Origin: Arcobacter acticola
GTDB lineage: Bacteria > Campylobacterota > Campylobacteria > Campylobacterales > Arcobacteraceae
DNA: 64,000 nt
NCBI RefSeq assembly: GCF_013177675.1
Contig: NZ_CP042652.1
Location: 2,356,001 to 2,420,000, forward strand
Reading direction: 5' to 3'
Shown piece after piece: positions 1-10,890 of the stretch. Both the position numbers and the translations under genes were made by a program. The notes below the pieces were generated by a model. That model made no database searches and was not told the origin of the DNA. It was given only the letters and a program-made list of their open reading frames with translations. Within the stretch, counting starts at the first letter, position 1. Each line of letters starts with the position of its first letter.

Positions 1-608
1 TCTGCTACTTTTATTGAGCTTGCTTTATGAGTACCTGCTGTTATAATTGATTTATATAAATCATCAACTACATCAGCTATTTGGGGAGTTGAACCAGCTG
101 TTATTTTAAGTATCTTAGTAACTGTATGTTCTTTATCTCCTGGATTAATTCGCTCAGGTGAATATCCACAAAAGAAATCTTTATTGAAAGTCATTCCTGA
201 TACAAGTTCTAGTTGTGGAACACAAACTTCTTCTGTAACACCTGGATAAACTGTTGATTCATAAATAACAATATCATCTTTTTTTAGAACTTTTCCAATA
301 GTTTGTGAAGATTTAATTAAAGGAGTTAAATCAGGTCTATTTGAAGAATCTATTGGTGTTGGAACCGTTACGATATAAACATTACAATCTTTAATATCTT
401 CCATATTAGTTGAATAAACCATACCATTTTCTATAGATTCTTTTACTTCAGTTTCTGTTAATTCTAAAGTTCTATCAAAACCTGAATTTAATTCATCAAC
501 TCTTGGTTTATTAATATCAAAACCTACTACAGAATATTTTTTACTAAAAGCATGTGCTAGGGGAAGACCTACATATCCTAGCCCTATTATGCATATTTTT
601 TTATTCAA
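1..608 (-). CDS. Nucleotide-sugar dehydrogenase, UDP-GlcNAc/GalNAc type (3' part missing)
   Basis: NAD-dependent oxidation of a UDP-sugar to the uronic acid for surface polysaccharide. The reading frame opens with a TTG at 606-608 behind an AAGG box and starts with the Rossmann motif GLGYVGLPLA. Further in are a VPTPID segment, YESTVYPG and the AGT.KASSIKVA stretch typical of the TviB/WbpO branch rather than of UDP-glucose dehydrogenase. About 202 codons are present before the window edge, so the catalytic cysteine region is not seen. It is last in the gltB-to-LPS gene run and follows the ELM1-like gene after 35 bases. The family is clear, but the exact UDP-sugar is not. Confidence 0.85.
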   Translation of the reverse strand, partial: MNKKICIIGLGYVGLPLAHAFSKKYSVVGFDINKPRVDELNSGFDRTLELTETEVKESIENGMVYSTNMEDIKDCNVYIVTVPTPIDSSNRPDLTPLIKSSQTIGKVLKKDDIVIYESTVYPGVTEEVCVPQLELVSGMTFNKDFFCGYSPERINPGDKEHTVTKILKITAGSTPQIADVVDDLYKSIITAGTHKASSIKVA

Positions 609-643
609 ATTTTTTCCTTTAAATTAATTACTTTTAAAAACTT

Positions 644-1522
644 TTATATTTTCACTTTTTTAAGTAATTTCGCAAAATTAACTTTTTCATCATCCATATC
701 TTCTATTATTTTTACTAATCTATGGTATTTTGTATTTTCTTTTTTAGAGTCTAAATCTACTATGTTTATTATTGCATTACTATTAGCTCTGACTTCACTT
801 AACATTGATGTAGAATCTGTTGTAATGAAAAACTCATCACAAACAGCTATAAAATCTCCAATAGGATTTATATTTGGTTCTTCTGAGTATATAAGTTTAT
901 AGTCAAATTTATATTCATTAATTAAATTTTCAATCTCTTTTGACGTTCTTCTTGAAGTGGTTATATATTTCAAATAATCAGGATATTTCTCAAAAATATC
1001 ATCTAACTCATCTTTTATAAGCTCATGTTCCATATCAAAAACATCATTATCTCCACCTATTATTATAGCTAAAGATTTTTTTCCTTCAACTTTTTTTACA
1101 TATCCTTTTTCTCTAGGGAAAGAAAGATTTAAAGGAAGTGTTAAAATATTATCTAGTCTTACTGGATTATCATGTTCTTGCGCAATAATATAATAAAAAT
1201 CTTTGTATTTATAAGATTTTGGAAGCATAAGAGCTATTGCTTTTTTATTATATTTTTTTGAGATGTATTTATTAAAATAATAAGTTCCTGAACCAGCACT
1301 TATTACAGCATCATAGAAATCACCATAATACTTTTTATAATCTGTAAATAAGAAATCTGTGTAATAACCTAGTTTATCAAAAAGATATGATAAAGCTTTA
1401 TGAAATTTTGATTTAAATTTAACTTCCAAAATATCATAACTAACATCTTTTATTTTACAAAAAGCGATTGATTGATTTAGGTGACCGGGCTTCCCATCAC
1501 TTATTATTAGGATTCTTTTCAT
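644..1522 (-). CDS. ELM1/GtrOC1-like putative glycosyltransferase (old DUF1022)
   Basis: A 292-residue protein with the opening ILIISDGKPGHLNQS, which matches bacterial relatives of the mitochondrial-fission ELM1 family. These are thought to have a GT-B-like glycosyltransferase fold. A second family block reads IIGGDN near residue 155, followed by TTSRRTSKEIE and the TTDSTSMLSEV segment expected in the C-terminal nucleotide-binding half. There is no signal peptide. The start overlaps the LpxL-type gene by 26 bases, so the two are translationally coupled, and a nucleotide-sugar dehydrogenase follows. A role in lipid A or surface-sugar assembly is inferred from these neighbours; no substrate is known. 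Confidence 0.7.
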   Translation of the reverse strand: MKRILIISDGKPGHLNQSIAFCKIKDVSYDILEVKFKSKFHKALSYLFDKLGYYTDFLFTDYKKYYGDFYDAVISAGSGTYYFNKYISKKYNKKAIALMLPKSYKYKDFYYIIAQEHDNPVRLDNILTLPLNLSFPREKGYVKKVEGKKSLAIIIGGDNDVFDMEHELIKDELDDIFEKYPDYLKYITTSRRTSKEIENLINEYKFDYKLIYSEEPNINPIGDFIAVCDEFFITTDSTSMLSEVRANSNAIINIVDLDSKKENTKYHRLVKIIEDMDDEKVNFAKLLKKVKI

Positions 1523-2408
1523 ATATTTCCCTATAATGACTTTTAAATCTTTTATGTGGCCAAAACCACTGTTTTTTATCTTCCAAAATTATATCAGATA
1601 TTGCATTAGCTTCTAATTGGGAAATATGTTTTAAATCCTCTATTTCGTTATCAGTTTTTATTGGTATTATTGGTTCATATACTTTTATCTTATATTTATA
1701 ATCATCTTGATTAAAAACAGCAATAGGTACAATATACGCACCAAACTTTCTTGCTAGCAAAGCACTTGAAGAAGTTTGGTAAGCACGTTTGCCTAAGAAT
1801 TCTACTTCTTTTCCATCTTTTGAATTTGTGTTTTGATCAATTATCAAAGAAACAGATTCCTTTTTCATCATAGCTTTTACAAGTGTTTTTAAAGCACCAC
1901 TTTTAAAAACTATTTTACTACCTGATGCTTCCCTTGCTTTTATTAAAAATTCATCAATTTCATTAAAATTTGATTCACGTGCTACTTGGTAAACAGGAAA
2001 TAGAAATTTATTAAAATAGTAGCTCATCATTTCAATATTACCATAATGTGCAGAAATTAGAATAATGGGTTTGTTTTCTTTTCTAAGCTTAATAAGAGTC
2101 TCTTCATTTTCTATTGTTACAGTTTCTTTTAACTCTTTCTCACTAACATCTAAATTTTCAATCATAGATTGAACCCATAAAACCATATTAAAATATGAAT
2201 ATTTCTGAATTTCTTTTATCTCTTTTTTTGACAATGAATTTTCGAAAACTAAATTAAGATTTGCTTCAATTACTTTATTTGTTTTTTTTGCAAAAACATA
2301 TCCCAAATATGCAATAAATCTGAAAAATGATCTTCTTATAAATCTTGGCATTTTTCTTAGTATAAAAACAACTATTAGAAAAAGTCTATAAACTAATTTT
2401 TTCATCAT
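1497..2408 (-). CDS. Lipid A biosynthesis acyltransferase (LpxL/HtrB family)
   Basis: Inner-membrane enzyme of 303 residues that adds a secondary acyl chain to the lipid A precursor. It has one hydrophobic N-terminal segment (about residues 5-20). The HX4(D/E) catalytic motif is seen as HYGNIE near residue 121, and a later block reads IIDQNTNSKDG. The length is normal for the family. The stop of the upstream Ppx/GppA gene and this ATG share one base (TAATG), indicating coupling. A second ATG follows directly (MMKK), so the true start could be one codon later. Whether it acts as LpxL or LpxM cannot be told from sequence. Confidence 0.88.
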   Translation of the reverse strand: MMKKLVYRLFLIVVFILRKMPRFIRRSFFRFIAYLGYVFAKKTNKVIEANLNLVFENSLSKKEIKEIQKYSYFNMVLWVQSMIENLDVSEKELKETVTIENEETLIKLRKENKPIILISAHYGNIEMMSYYFNKFLFPVYQVARESNFNEIDEFLIKAREASGSKIVFKSGALKTLVKAMMKKESVSLIIDQNTNSKDGKEVEFLGKRAYQTSSSALLARKFGAYIVPIAVFNQDDYKYKIKVYEPIIPIKTDNEIEDLKHISQLEANAISDIILEDKKQWFWPHKRFKSHYREIYEKNPNNK

Positions 2409-3873
2409 TAAATCTTTATAATCAAATCTTCTGGACTTTCCAATTTATCAATATTTGATTGTATTAAAAATGATTTATTTGATAAATCTATTTCTAAAGT
2501 ATTATTATTTAACACATATTCAACTTTTGGTCTTGATAAATCTTGATTTATTGCAATATTTAATGAAATCATAAAAGACATCCATTGCATAACTTCTAAA
2601 GAGGGTAACAATTCTTGATATTTTAAGATATCACTTTTTGAAGGTAATGATTTCTTTGAGAACTTAATAGTATGAGCTACAACAACCCTTGATGTATGTA
2701 AAAAATCATAGTTTAAGCCATTTAAAATAAAATCAAATGCATTATCATTTGATTTATAGAAGTTAAGAGTTGATCCAATAGAATGAAGTTTAGAAGCAAT
2801 AACTAATAAGGTTCTAAATTTATCATCTAAATTATGCATTGGTTTTAGAACATCAAATATTTTACCAGCATTTGAACCCAAATAGGCACTTTGTTTTTCA
2901 TCAATTTGAAATCTATCAAGAAGAGATCTAACGCTTACATTAAAGTTTTCAGGAAATTTATGATTAGAGTTTCTTAATAAATCTGTTAAATAAACACCTT
3001 CTCTAACACCAACACCTGATGTTACAACTTCTTTTATATTTAACTCATCTAAAATTGTTTTAAATATAAATGTACCTTCTTTTATGGTATCAAATCTATC
3101 TTTTTTTACACCTACTGATTTTAAATCATCATTATTTCGTGCATTGATTATTTTATTAAATAAAGATACTTCATCTTTTACATTATATGTATATCCATGT
3201 AAGATATCTAAAGGATAATCATTTTTAGCCATTACAATTTTTGAAAAAGCTCTAATACTTCCACCAATTCCAACAACTTTTTTAGGAATTTCAATACCTA
3301 ATTCAAAAATCTTTTTTAAATTATCTAAAATATTTTTCTTAGCACCTTCAATATCATCTTTATTGAAAAATAGCTCTTTTATTCTAACCGTTCCAATATT
3401 TAAAGATATTGATTTTTCTATCTTTCCATCTCTTATAAAAGAGAATTCAGTAGAACCACCACCTATATCCATAGTTATAAAAGTATTATCATGTAAAAGA
3501 TTTAATGCAGCAACGCCACCATAATAAGCCTCTTTTTCTCCCTCAATAACTTTTATATTAAGTCCTAGTTCTTTTTGAACACGAGATATAAATACTTTTG
3601 AATTTGGAGCATCTCTTAAAGCAGATGTTGCAACACAGATAATTTTTCGTGATTTTAGTGCGTGAGATATATTTAAAAAAGATTTTAAAGATTCATAAGC
3701 TCTTTGCATAGGAAGATCTTGAAGGTTTCCATTATTTTCATAACATCCTTCAGATATTTTAACCCTACTTTTTGTTTCATTTATTAAACTAAAAGAGAAC
3801 CTAGAGCTTTTTTGCAATACAACCATACGCATTGAGTTAGACCCAATGTCGATAATAGTTGTTACTTTAGACA

Positions 3874-3874
<1 letters not shown>
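2408..3874 (-). CDS. Ppx/GppA family exopolyphosphatase/pppGpp phosphohydrolase
   Basis: A 488-residue member of the sugar-kinase/actin-fold phosphatases that release phosphate from polyphosphate or convert pppGpp to ppGpp. The N-terminus shows the phosphate-1 motif IDIGSNSMRMV. Further motifs are SALRDAPN, IEGEKEAYYG and the phosphate-2 motif MDIGGGSTEFS around residue 136. The C-terminal part (about 310-488) is helical and HD-like, as in longer Ppx proteins. It is joined to its neighbours on both sides by one-base TAATG overlaps. Ppx and GppA activities cannot be separated by eye. Confidence 0.88.
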
Positions 3875-4152
<278 letters not shown>

Positions 4153-4169
4153 TTATGTGGAGTTATAAC

Positions 4170-4922
4170 CTATTTCTCTTTAATAAATTCTTTAATTAGC
4201 TCAAATTTATCTTTATTTTTACATATAAGTAGAAATTTATCTGTTTTGTGAATGAAAAAATCATTACAAATATACATAGAAGCTGCAATATCAAAGATTC
4301 TAATTTCTCCTGCATATAACACAAATTCATAATTTCTTGTATCACTTAATGATAATGCAACTGCGCCTAAAGTTCTAAATTTTATATTATTTTCATTTAA
4401 TTTTTCACATATTTCTGGATATTTATAAGCTCTTTCAAAAATAGCAATTTTTGTTTTTTTAACTTCTTTTATATTTATTTCTTTTAAATCTATTAGTGAT
4501 ATTTGTTTTATTTCTTCATCAAATGCTTTATATGTAACAAGTGATGAAATTAAGTTTGTTACAAATCCAGCAACTGTAATTCCATCTTTTTGGATAGCCA
4601 CGGAAGTACCATAATATGGTAGATTTGAATAGAAATTATTACTACCATCAAGTGGATCAATTATAAAAGTATATTCTTTATTAGTGTTTAATAATCCACA
4701 CTCTTCTGAGTATATATTGCCAAGTTTTTCAAGATGTTTAATAAAAATATTTTCTGCAAGTAAATCCATCTTCAAAGAATTATCTCCACCAAAACCTATG
4801 ATATTTGTATATTCATAATCTTTTGAAGATAGATTTGTATTTATGTAAGTATGTAATTCTTTATTAGCAAGAATTACAGCCTCTATAAAAGTTTTTTTAT
4901 CAAAGGCTGTAATATTATTCAT
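4170..4922 (-). CDS. Inositol monophosphatase family protein (CysQ/SuhB-like)
   Basis: A 250-residue Mg2+-dependent, Li+-sensitive type phosphatase. Metal-binding motifs are visible in order: YSEECG near residue 76, then IIDPLDGSNNF near 88. The C-terminal motif, usually WDxAAG, appears as FDIAAS, so the final glycine is replaced. The likely substrate is inositol-1-phosphate or 3'-phosphoadenosine 5'-phosphate, but sequence alone does not decide. It starts 6 bases after gltD ends and is followed by the ferredoxin after 41 bases, so it belongs to the same transcript. Confidence 0.83.
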   Translation of the reverse strand: MNNITAFDKKTFIEAVILANKELHTYINTNLSSKDYEYTNIIGFGGDNSLKMDLLAENIFIKHLEKLGNIYSEECGLLNTNKEYTFIIDPLDGSNNFYSNLPYYGTSVAIQKDGITVAGFVTNLISSLVTYKAFDEEIKQISLIDLKEINIKEVKKTKIAIFERAYKYPEICEKLNENNIKFRTLGAVALSLSDTRNYEFVLYAGEIRIFDIAASMYICNDFFIHKTDKFLLICKNKDKFELIKEFIKEK

Positions 4923-4928
4923 TTGTTA

Positions 4929-6305
4929 TTATAAAAGTTCTTTTACCATAATTCTAGCAGCATCTCTTCCATCAGCAGCAGCAGTAACAGCTAAGTGAGC
5001 ACCTCTTTGGCAATCTCCACCTGCATAAACTTTTTTATTTGAAGTTTTAAATGTAGAATCAATAACAATTCCACCCCATGAATTAGTTTCAACATTTAAT
5101 TCTTTTAAAAATGCTGGAACTTCAGGAGAGAATCCAAGAGCTAATATAACAATATCAGCATCTTCTAAATATTCACTACCTTCATTTATAACAACTTTTT
5201 GTCTACCACTTGAATCAGCTTCACTCATAGAAGTTTCTAATAATTCAACTGCAACAGCTAAATCATTTTCTAGTTTTATTGATTTTGGACTTACATTAAA
5301 TACAAATTCAACACCCTCTTCTTTAGCATTTACAACTTCTTTTTTAGATCCAGGCATATTTGCTTCATCTCTTCTATAAAGACATTTAACACTAGCTGCA
5401 CCTTCTCTAACAGATGTTCTAACACAGTCCATAGCAGTATCTCCACCACCAATTACAACTACTTTTTTATCTGCAACATCAATATAAGAAACATTTTTAT
5501 TCCCAAGATTTCTTTTTTGAAGCCCTGTTAAAAAATCTATTGCAAAATGAACATTAGAAGCATTTGATCCATCAATTTTTATACTATTACTTTTTGTAGA
5601 ACCAATTCCTAAGAAAATTCCATCAAACTCTTCTTCTAGTTCTGATATAGCTTTATCTTTTCCAATTTCACATTTTGTATGTAGTTTCATTCCTGCTTCT
5701 AATAACCAGTTAATTCTTCTATCAACTGTTGTTTTATCAAGTTTAAATCCAGGGATTCCATACATTAAAAGACCACCTGCTCTATCTTCTCTTTCAAACA
5801 TTTCAACATTGAAGCCTTTTCTTAAAAGAAATGTTGCAGCTGAAATTCCAGCAGGTCCTGAACCAATTACCGCTACTCTTTTATCATTTTTATGAGTAGG
5901 GAATTTCGGTTTCATACCTTTTTCAAAAGCATCTTCTGAAATATAAGTCTCAATTGCTCCAATAGAAATAGCTCCATGACCTGTATTTAATGAACAAGCA
6001 CCCTCACATAATACATCTTGAGGACAAATTCTTCCTAAAATTTCAGGGAAAGGAGATGTTTCATTTGATAAAGCAAAAGCTAATTCTGGATTCTTTGTTG
6101 CTGTTTGTTTTAACCATGCAGGAATAAAGTTTCCTAATGGACATCCTGTATGACAGTATGGATCTCCACACTGCATACATCTATCAGCTTGTTCAGTAGC
6201 TCTTGATTTTGAAAATACTTGATATACTTCATTAAAATCTTTTAATCTTTGAAGTACATCTCTTTTTTCAGGGTTAATTCTTTCAAATTTTGTAAAGTTT
6301 AACAT
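4929..6305 (-). CDS. gltD: Glutamate synthase small subunit (NADPH-GOGAT beta chain)
   Basis: A 458-residue FAD/NADPH subunit that passes electrons to GltB for glutamate synthesis from glutamine and 2-oxoglutarate. The N-terminal iron-sulfur region contains CMQCGDPYCHTGCP and CPQDVLCEGAC. An FAD-binding GSGPAGISAA motif follows near residue 148, then the NADPH-binding GGGDTAMDC, and finally the C-terminal GGDCQRGAHLAVTA segment. The length and domain order are standard. It starts three bases after the gltB stop, as expected for a gltBD operon. Confidence 0.96.
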   Translation of the reverse strand: MLNFTKFERINPEKRDVLQRLKDFNEVYQVFSKSRATEQADRCMQCGDPYCHTGCPLGNFIPAWLKQTATKNPELAFALSNETSPFPEILGRICPQDVLCEGACSLNTGHGAISIGAIETYISEDAFEKGMKPKFPTHKNDKRVAVIGSGPAGISAATFLLRKGFNVEMFEREDRAGGLLMYGIPGFKLDKTTVDRRINWLLEAGMKLHTKCEIGKDKAISELEEEFDGIFLGIGSTKSNSIKIDGSNASNVHFAIDFLTGLQKRNLGNKNVSYIDVADKKVVVIGGGDTAMDCVRTSVREGAASVKCLYRRDEANMPGSKKEVVNAKEEGVEFVFNVSPKSIKLENDLAVAVELLETSMSEADSSGRQKVVINEGSEYLEDADIVILALGFSPEVPAFLKELNVETNSWGGIVIDSTFKTSNKKVYAGGDCQRGAHLAVTAAADGRDAARIMVKELL

Positions 6306-6308
6306 CTC

Positions 6309-9300
6309 TTAATCTCCCTTGTCCGGATCTAATGGTAACACTGTCATATTTTTAGGTTTTACCATCCAGAAATTTCTAATTTCAGCTCTAAAGTTTTGTA
6401 AAATATTATCACTCATCTCACTATCTGTTTCATGTAAGTAATCTAATAATAATCTTTTTAAATATAATCTTTCTCTTTCAGTATCATCTGTATCAATTCT
6501 TACTGATTCAATTAATTCTTGATTCATTTTATCTACAAATGTTTTTTCAGGGTCATAGACAAAAGCTAATCCACCTGTCATACCAGCACCAAAATTGATA
6601 CCTGTATTTCCTAAGATTACTACGATTCCACCTGTCATATACTCACAAGCATTGTCTCCAGTACCTTCAACAACTGAAGTACATCCAGAGTTTCTTACTG
6701 CAAATCTTTCACCTACATTAGCTCTGATATACAGTTTTCCACCAGTTGCTCCATATAGACATGTATTACCACCACCTGAGAAATCTTTTCCTTGTTGAGC
6801 TGGATTAATGATGATTTTTCCACCATTCATACCTTTACCAACATAATCATTCGCAGCACCATTTAGATATAAATTCATACCTTTTGACAAGAAAGCACCA
6901 AAAGATTGTCCTGCAATTCCATTTAAATTAATAGTAATTGAATTTTCAGGTAATCCTTTATCTCCATAAAATCTTGCGATTTCTCCTGAGATTAAAGCAC
7001 CAAATGATCTATTTAAGTTAGAAATATCTGTACTTATTTTTATAGGAGAATTTGGATTTTCAATAGTTCTATGAACTTTTTTCAATAATTCTTTTTCAAA
7101 TTTATTATTATCAAAAGGAGCATTTGTTTCTTTTTGACAAGTATCAATTCCATCAATTCTTCTTAAAATATTTTGGAAATCAAATTTTTGTGCAAATTTA
7201 TCATCTATAACCTTTAATAAGTCAGATCTTCCAACAATTTCTTCAATTGTTTTATAACCTAATGATGCAAGAATATTTCTAATGTCTTCTGCAATAAATG
7301 TAAAGTAAGAAATTAATCTGTCAACTGTTCCTGTGAAGAAATCTCTTAGATTTTCATCTTGAGTTGCAACTCCCACTGAACATTTATTTGTATGACAAAT
7401 TCTTAAAATTTTACATCCAAGTAATGTTAATGAAGCAGTTCCAAAGGCATAAGACTCAGCACCAAGCATTGCTGCTTTTACAACATCAAGACCTGTTTTT
7501 AATCCACCATCTGTTTGAACATGAACGAACTCTCTTAACTTATTAGCTTTTAAAGCATTATGAGCTTCAGAAAGTCCCATTTCCCAAGGATTTCCTGCAT
7601 GTTTAATAGAAGTTAATGGAGCAGCTCCAGTTCCTCCATCTCCACCTGAAATAACAATTTTATCAGCATAAGCTTTTGCAACCCCAGCAGCAATTGTTCC
7701 AACACCAATTGATGAAACTAATTTAACTGTAATTTTAGCCAATGGATTAACTTGTTTTAAGTCAAAAATTAATTGAGCTAAATCTTCAATTGAATAAATA
7801 TCATGGTGTGGTGGTGGCGAAATTAATGTAACACCTGCAACTGTATGTCTAAGTGTTGCAATTAATGCAGTTACTTTATGTCCAGGTAATTGTCCACCCT
7901 CACCTGGTTTTGCACCTTGTGCAACTTTAATTTGCAACTCTTCTGCAGATCTTAAATATGCAGGTGTAACACCAAATCTTCCTGATGCAACTTGTTTGAT
8001 TTTAGAATTTTTAATAGTTCCAAATCTTTTTGAATCTTCTCCACCTTCACCTGAGTTACTCATTCCACCAATAGTATTCATAGCTGTTGCCATTGCTTCA
8101 TGAGCTTCAGGAGAAATTGAACCAAGAGACATAGCTGCACTTGCAAATCTTTTGAAGATATCTTCTTTAGATTCAACTTCACTTACGTCAATAGCTTCTT
8201 TATCTGAATTAAATTCAAAGAAATCTCTAATAAACTTTTTATCTCTATTATTAACTAAATCTCTTAAGCCTTCAAAATCAGTAATATCTTCTTTTTTAGC
8301 AGCTTTTTTATTATGCATTGCATTTGTTGTAGCTGGACCATAATCATGGTATTCCCCACCATTACTATATTTATAAAAACCACCCAAATCAAGTGGGAAC
8401 ATAGTATTTTCTTCAACAAAAGCATTTTTATGTGACTTGTTAATTCTATCTTCAATATCACCATATGTTAATCCAGCTAAATCACTATGAGCACCTGTGA
8501 AACAATCATTAACGATTTCATCACTTAAACCAATAATATCAAATAAACCTGAGTTTCTATACGATGCAACTGTACAGATACCCATTTTTGACATGATTTT
8601 TAAGATTCCTGCATTTACTGATTTTTGTGTATTCTTTAATAACTTTTGTGTTTCGTATTTAGATGGTTTTTCTCTTTGGAAAAATGCAACAGTTGATGCA
8701 AACATCATATATGGATAAATTGCAGTACATCCAAATCCGATTAATACAGCTGCCATATGAGGATCATAAACTTCACCAGTAATAGAAATTATTGAAACAT
8801 TATGTCTAATTTCCTCTTTTAATAATTTTTGATTAATGTATCCAACTGCTAATGCAGCAGGAATCACTTTTTCATTTTCATTTATTGATCTATCATCTAA
8901 AATAACAACTGAAACACCATCTTTAGATACAGCTTTAACTACATATGACGCTAATTTTTCCAATGATTTTTTTAAATCATTTTTAAAAGTAGTTGAGAAA
9001 ACTCTATTTTTATAATACTCGTCATATCTTGGTGATTTTTCATCTCCAAATGAATAAACAATATCATATTTTTCTTTCATTAAAATAGGACTTGTTATTT
9101 TTAATCTTTTTGCATACTCAGGTTTTTCATCTAAAATATTATGAACTCTACCAAAACCTGTTTCCAAAGACATTACAACTTTTTCTCTATATGGGTCAAT
9201 TGGTGGATTTGTAACCTGTGCAAATTTTTGTCTAAAGAAATCTGTAAAATTTCTATTAACTTGAGAAAAACATGCTAATGGCGTATCATCTCCCATAGAA

Positions 9301-10748
9301 CCAACTGGTTCTTTACCATCTTTAGCCATTGGCTCAATTACTTGATCTAAAACTTCATATGTAATATTAAAGAATTTTTGTTTTTTCTCTAAATCTTCAA
9401 TCTTATAATCTTTTACATTTAAAAAAGTATCCTCAATATATTCTTGAACATAATCCATATCATCATTTAACCATTTAGAATAGTGTTGTGCTGATTTTAA
9501 ATAGTTATTAATATCATCTTCTTTTAGAACTTTCCCGTGCTTTAGGTCAAGTGCTATCATTTGTCCAGATTGTAATCTTCCACGCTCTAAAATATTGTCA
9601 TCTTCAATTTCTAATGTTCCATACTCAGATGTAATATATAATTTATCATCTTTAGTAATAACATATTTAGATGGTCTTAAACCATTTCTATCAATTAAAC
9701 AACCAATGTGTCTTCCATCTGTTAATGAAACAGCGGCAGGTCCATCCCAAGCTTCCATAGCAGTTGCAGTATACTCATAGAATGCTCTTAAATTAGAGTC
9801 CATGTGTGGAGCATTTTGCCAAGGAGCAGGAACTAATGCACGTGCTGCTTTAAAGAAATCCACACCATTTGCCAATAAAAATTCAAACATATTATCTAAA
9901 GATGTAGAATCCGAACCTACATTTTGTAAAATTGGAAGTAATCTTTTCATCTCTTCTTCAGAGAAAATTTCTGATTTTAATTGTTCTGATTTTACTTCAA
10001 CATTAAATCTATTTGCTTCAACTGAATTTATCTCTCCATTATGTGCAATTGCTCTAAATGGTTGAGCTAATCTCCATAAAGGAAGTGTATTAGTCGAAAA
10101 TCTTTGATGAAATAAAGAGAATGTAATTTTAAAATCTTCATCTCTTAAATCAATATAAAAATGCTTTATATGCGTTGGCATAATAAGCCCTTTATACGCA
10201 ATTACTTTTGAAGAGAATGTAGGAATATAAAAATCTTTATTATCTACTAATCTATGCTCACACTCTTTTCTTGTTAAGTAAAGCATTGCATCAAATCTTT
10301 TTGATGACATTAATGTATTTGGTATAACAAATACTTGTACAATGTTAGGTAAACTATCTAACGCTTGTTGACCTAAAGCATCAATATCAACAGGAACTGT
10401 TCTTGTTAATAAAACCTTTAAATCATTTTTTTCACAGTATTCTTTAAATATATCTATTTCAGCTAGATCTCTTGTGAAAATCATTGCAACTGCATAAATT
10501 TCTGGTAAGTCAACACCTTTTTGTGTTGCTACTTTTCTCATAAAAGAATCTGGCATTGATAATAATAAACCTGAACCATCTCCAGTTTTACCATCAGCAG
10601 CCACTGCACCCCTATGCATCATTCTTTCAAGTGAAGTTATTGCATCTTCTAAATTTTTATGACTTGGTCTGTTTTTCATATCAGCTACTAAACCAAACCC
10701 ACAATTATCTTTAAAAGAAGTTAATAAGTCTAAATTGCACCCCATCAT
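6309..10748 (-). CDS. gltB: Glutamate synthase large subunit (GOGAT alpha chain)
   Basis: A full-length 1479-residue GltB. Domains in order are an Ntn amidotransferase, a central domain, the FMN/3Fe-4S synthase domain and the GXGXG beta-helix. The nucleophile is Cys16 in DNCGFGL, implying removal of a 15-residue propeptide, as known for GltB. The FMN-domain block GEGGEDSKRFG and the cluster segment CHTNKCSVGVATQ are present, and GGTGAAPLTS is seen in the synthase domain. An AAGGG box precedes the ATG. It heads a long minus-strand run that goes on into lipid A genes; the divergent neighbour is the TRAP operon. Confidence 0.97.
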   Translation of the reverse strand: MMGCNLDLLTSFKDNCGFGLVADMKNRPSHKNLEDAITSLERMMHRGAVAADGKTGDGSGLLLSMPDSFMRKVATQKGVDLPEIYAVAMIFTRDLAEIDIFKEYCEKNDLKVLLTRTVPVDIDALGQQALDSLPNIVQVFVIPNTLMSSKRFDAMLYLTRKECEHRLVDNKDFYIPTFSSKVIAYKGLIMPTHIKHFYIDLRDEDFKITFSLFHQRFSTNTLPLWRLAQPFRAIAHNGEINSVEANRFNVEVKSEQLKSEIFSEEEMKRLLPILQNVGSDSTSLDNMFEFLLANGVDFFKAARALVPAPWQNAPHMDSNLRAFYEYTATAMEAWDGPAAVSLTDGRHIGCLIDRNGLRPSKYVITKDDKLYITSEYGTLEIEDDNILERGRLQSGQMIALDLKHGKVLKEDDINNYLKSAQHYSKWLNDDMDYVQEYIEDTFLNVKDYKIEDLEKKQKFFNITYEVLDQVIEPMAKDGKEPVGSMGDDTPLACFSQVNRNFTDFFRQKFAQVTNPPIDPYREKVVMSLETGFGRVHNILDEKPEYAKRLKITSPILMKEKYDIVYSFGDEKSPRYDEYYKNRVFSTTFKNDLKKSLEKLASYVVKAVSKDGVSVVILDDRSINENEKVIPAALAVGYINQKLLKEEIRHNVSIISITGEVYDPHMAAVLIGFGCTAIYPYMMFASTVAFFQREKPSKYETQKLLKNTQKSVNAGILKIMSKMGICTVASYRNSGLFDIIGLSDEIVNDCFTGAHSDLAGLTYGDIEDRINKSHKNAFVEENTMFPLDLGGFYKYSNGGEYHDYGPATTNAMHNKKAAKKEDITDFEGLRDLVNNRDKKFIRDFFEFNSDKEAIDVSEVESKEDIFKRFASAAMSLGSISPEAHEAMATAMNTIGGMSNSGEGGEDSKRFGTIKNSKIKQVASGRFGVTPAYLRSAEELQIKVAQGAKPGEGGQLPGHKVTALIATLRHTVAGVTLISPPPHHDIYSIEDLAQLIFDLKQVNPLAKITVKLVSSIGVGTIAAGVAKAYADKIVISGGDGGTGAAPLTSIKHAGNPWEMGLSEAHNALKANKLREFVHVQTDGGLKTGLDVVKAAMLGAESYAFGTASLTLLGCKILRICHTNKCSVGVATQDENLRDFFTGTVDRLISYFTFIAEDIRNILASLGYKTIEEIVGRSDLLKVIDDKFAQKFDFQNILRRIDGIDTCQKETNAPFDNNKFEKELLKKVHRTIENPNSPIKISTDISNLNRSFGALISGEIARFYGDKGLPENSITINLNGIAGQSFGAFLSKGMNLYLNGAANDYVGKGMNGGKIIINPAQQGKDFSGGGNTCLYGATGGKLYIRANVGERFAVRNSGCTSVVEGTGDNACEYMTGGIVVILGNTGINFGAGMTGGLAFVYDPEKTFVDKMNQELIESVRIDTDDTERERLYLKRLLLDYLHETDSEMSDNILQNFRAEIRNFWMVKPKNMTVLPLDPDKGD

Positions 10749-10890
10749 TTCCCTTTATATTAATCTCACATATTCCTTAAGTAAAGTCCGATAATATACT
10801 ATAAATTAGTTTAAAAAAAGTTAATAGCTAAAATAATAGAATCTTTACGATACCACATTATACAAAATATTTGAGCATTAATTTTTTCAC

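Noticed and set aside
6595-10065. Several frames of 60-87 codons opposite or inside gltB
   Set aside because: Shadows of a full-length, clearly recognisable gltB.
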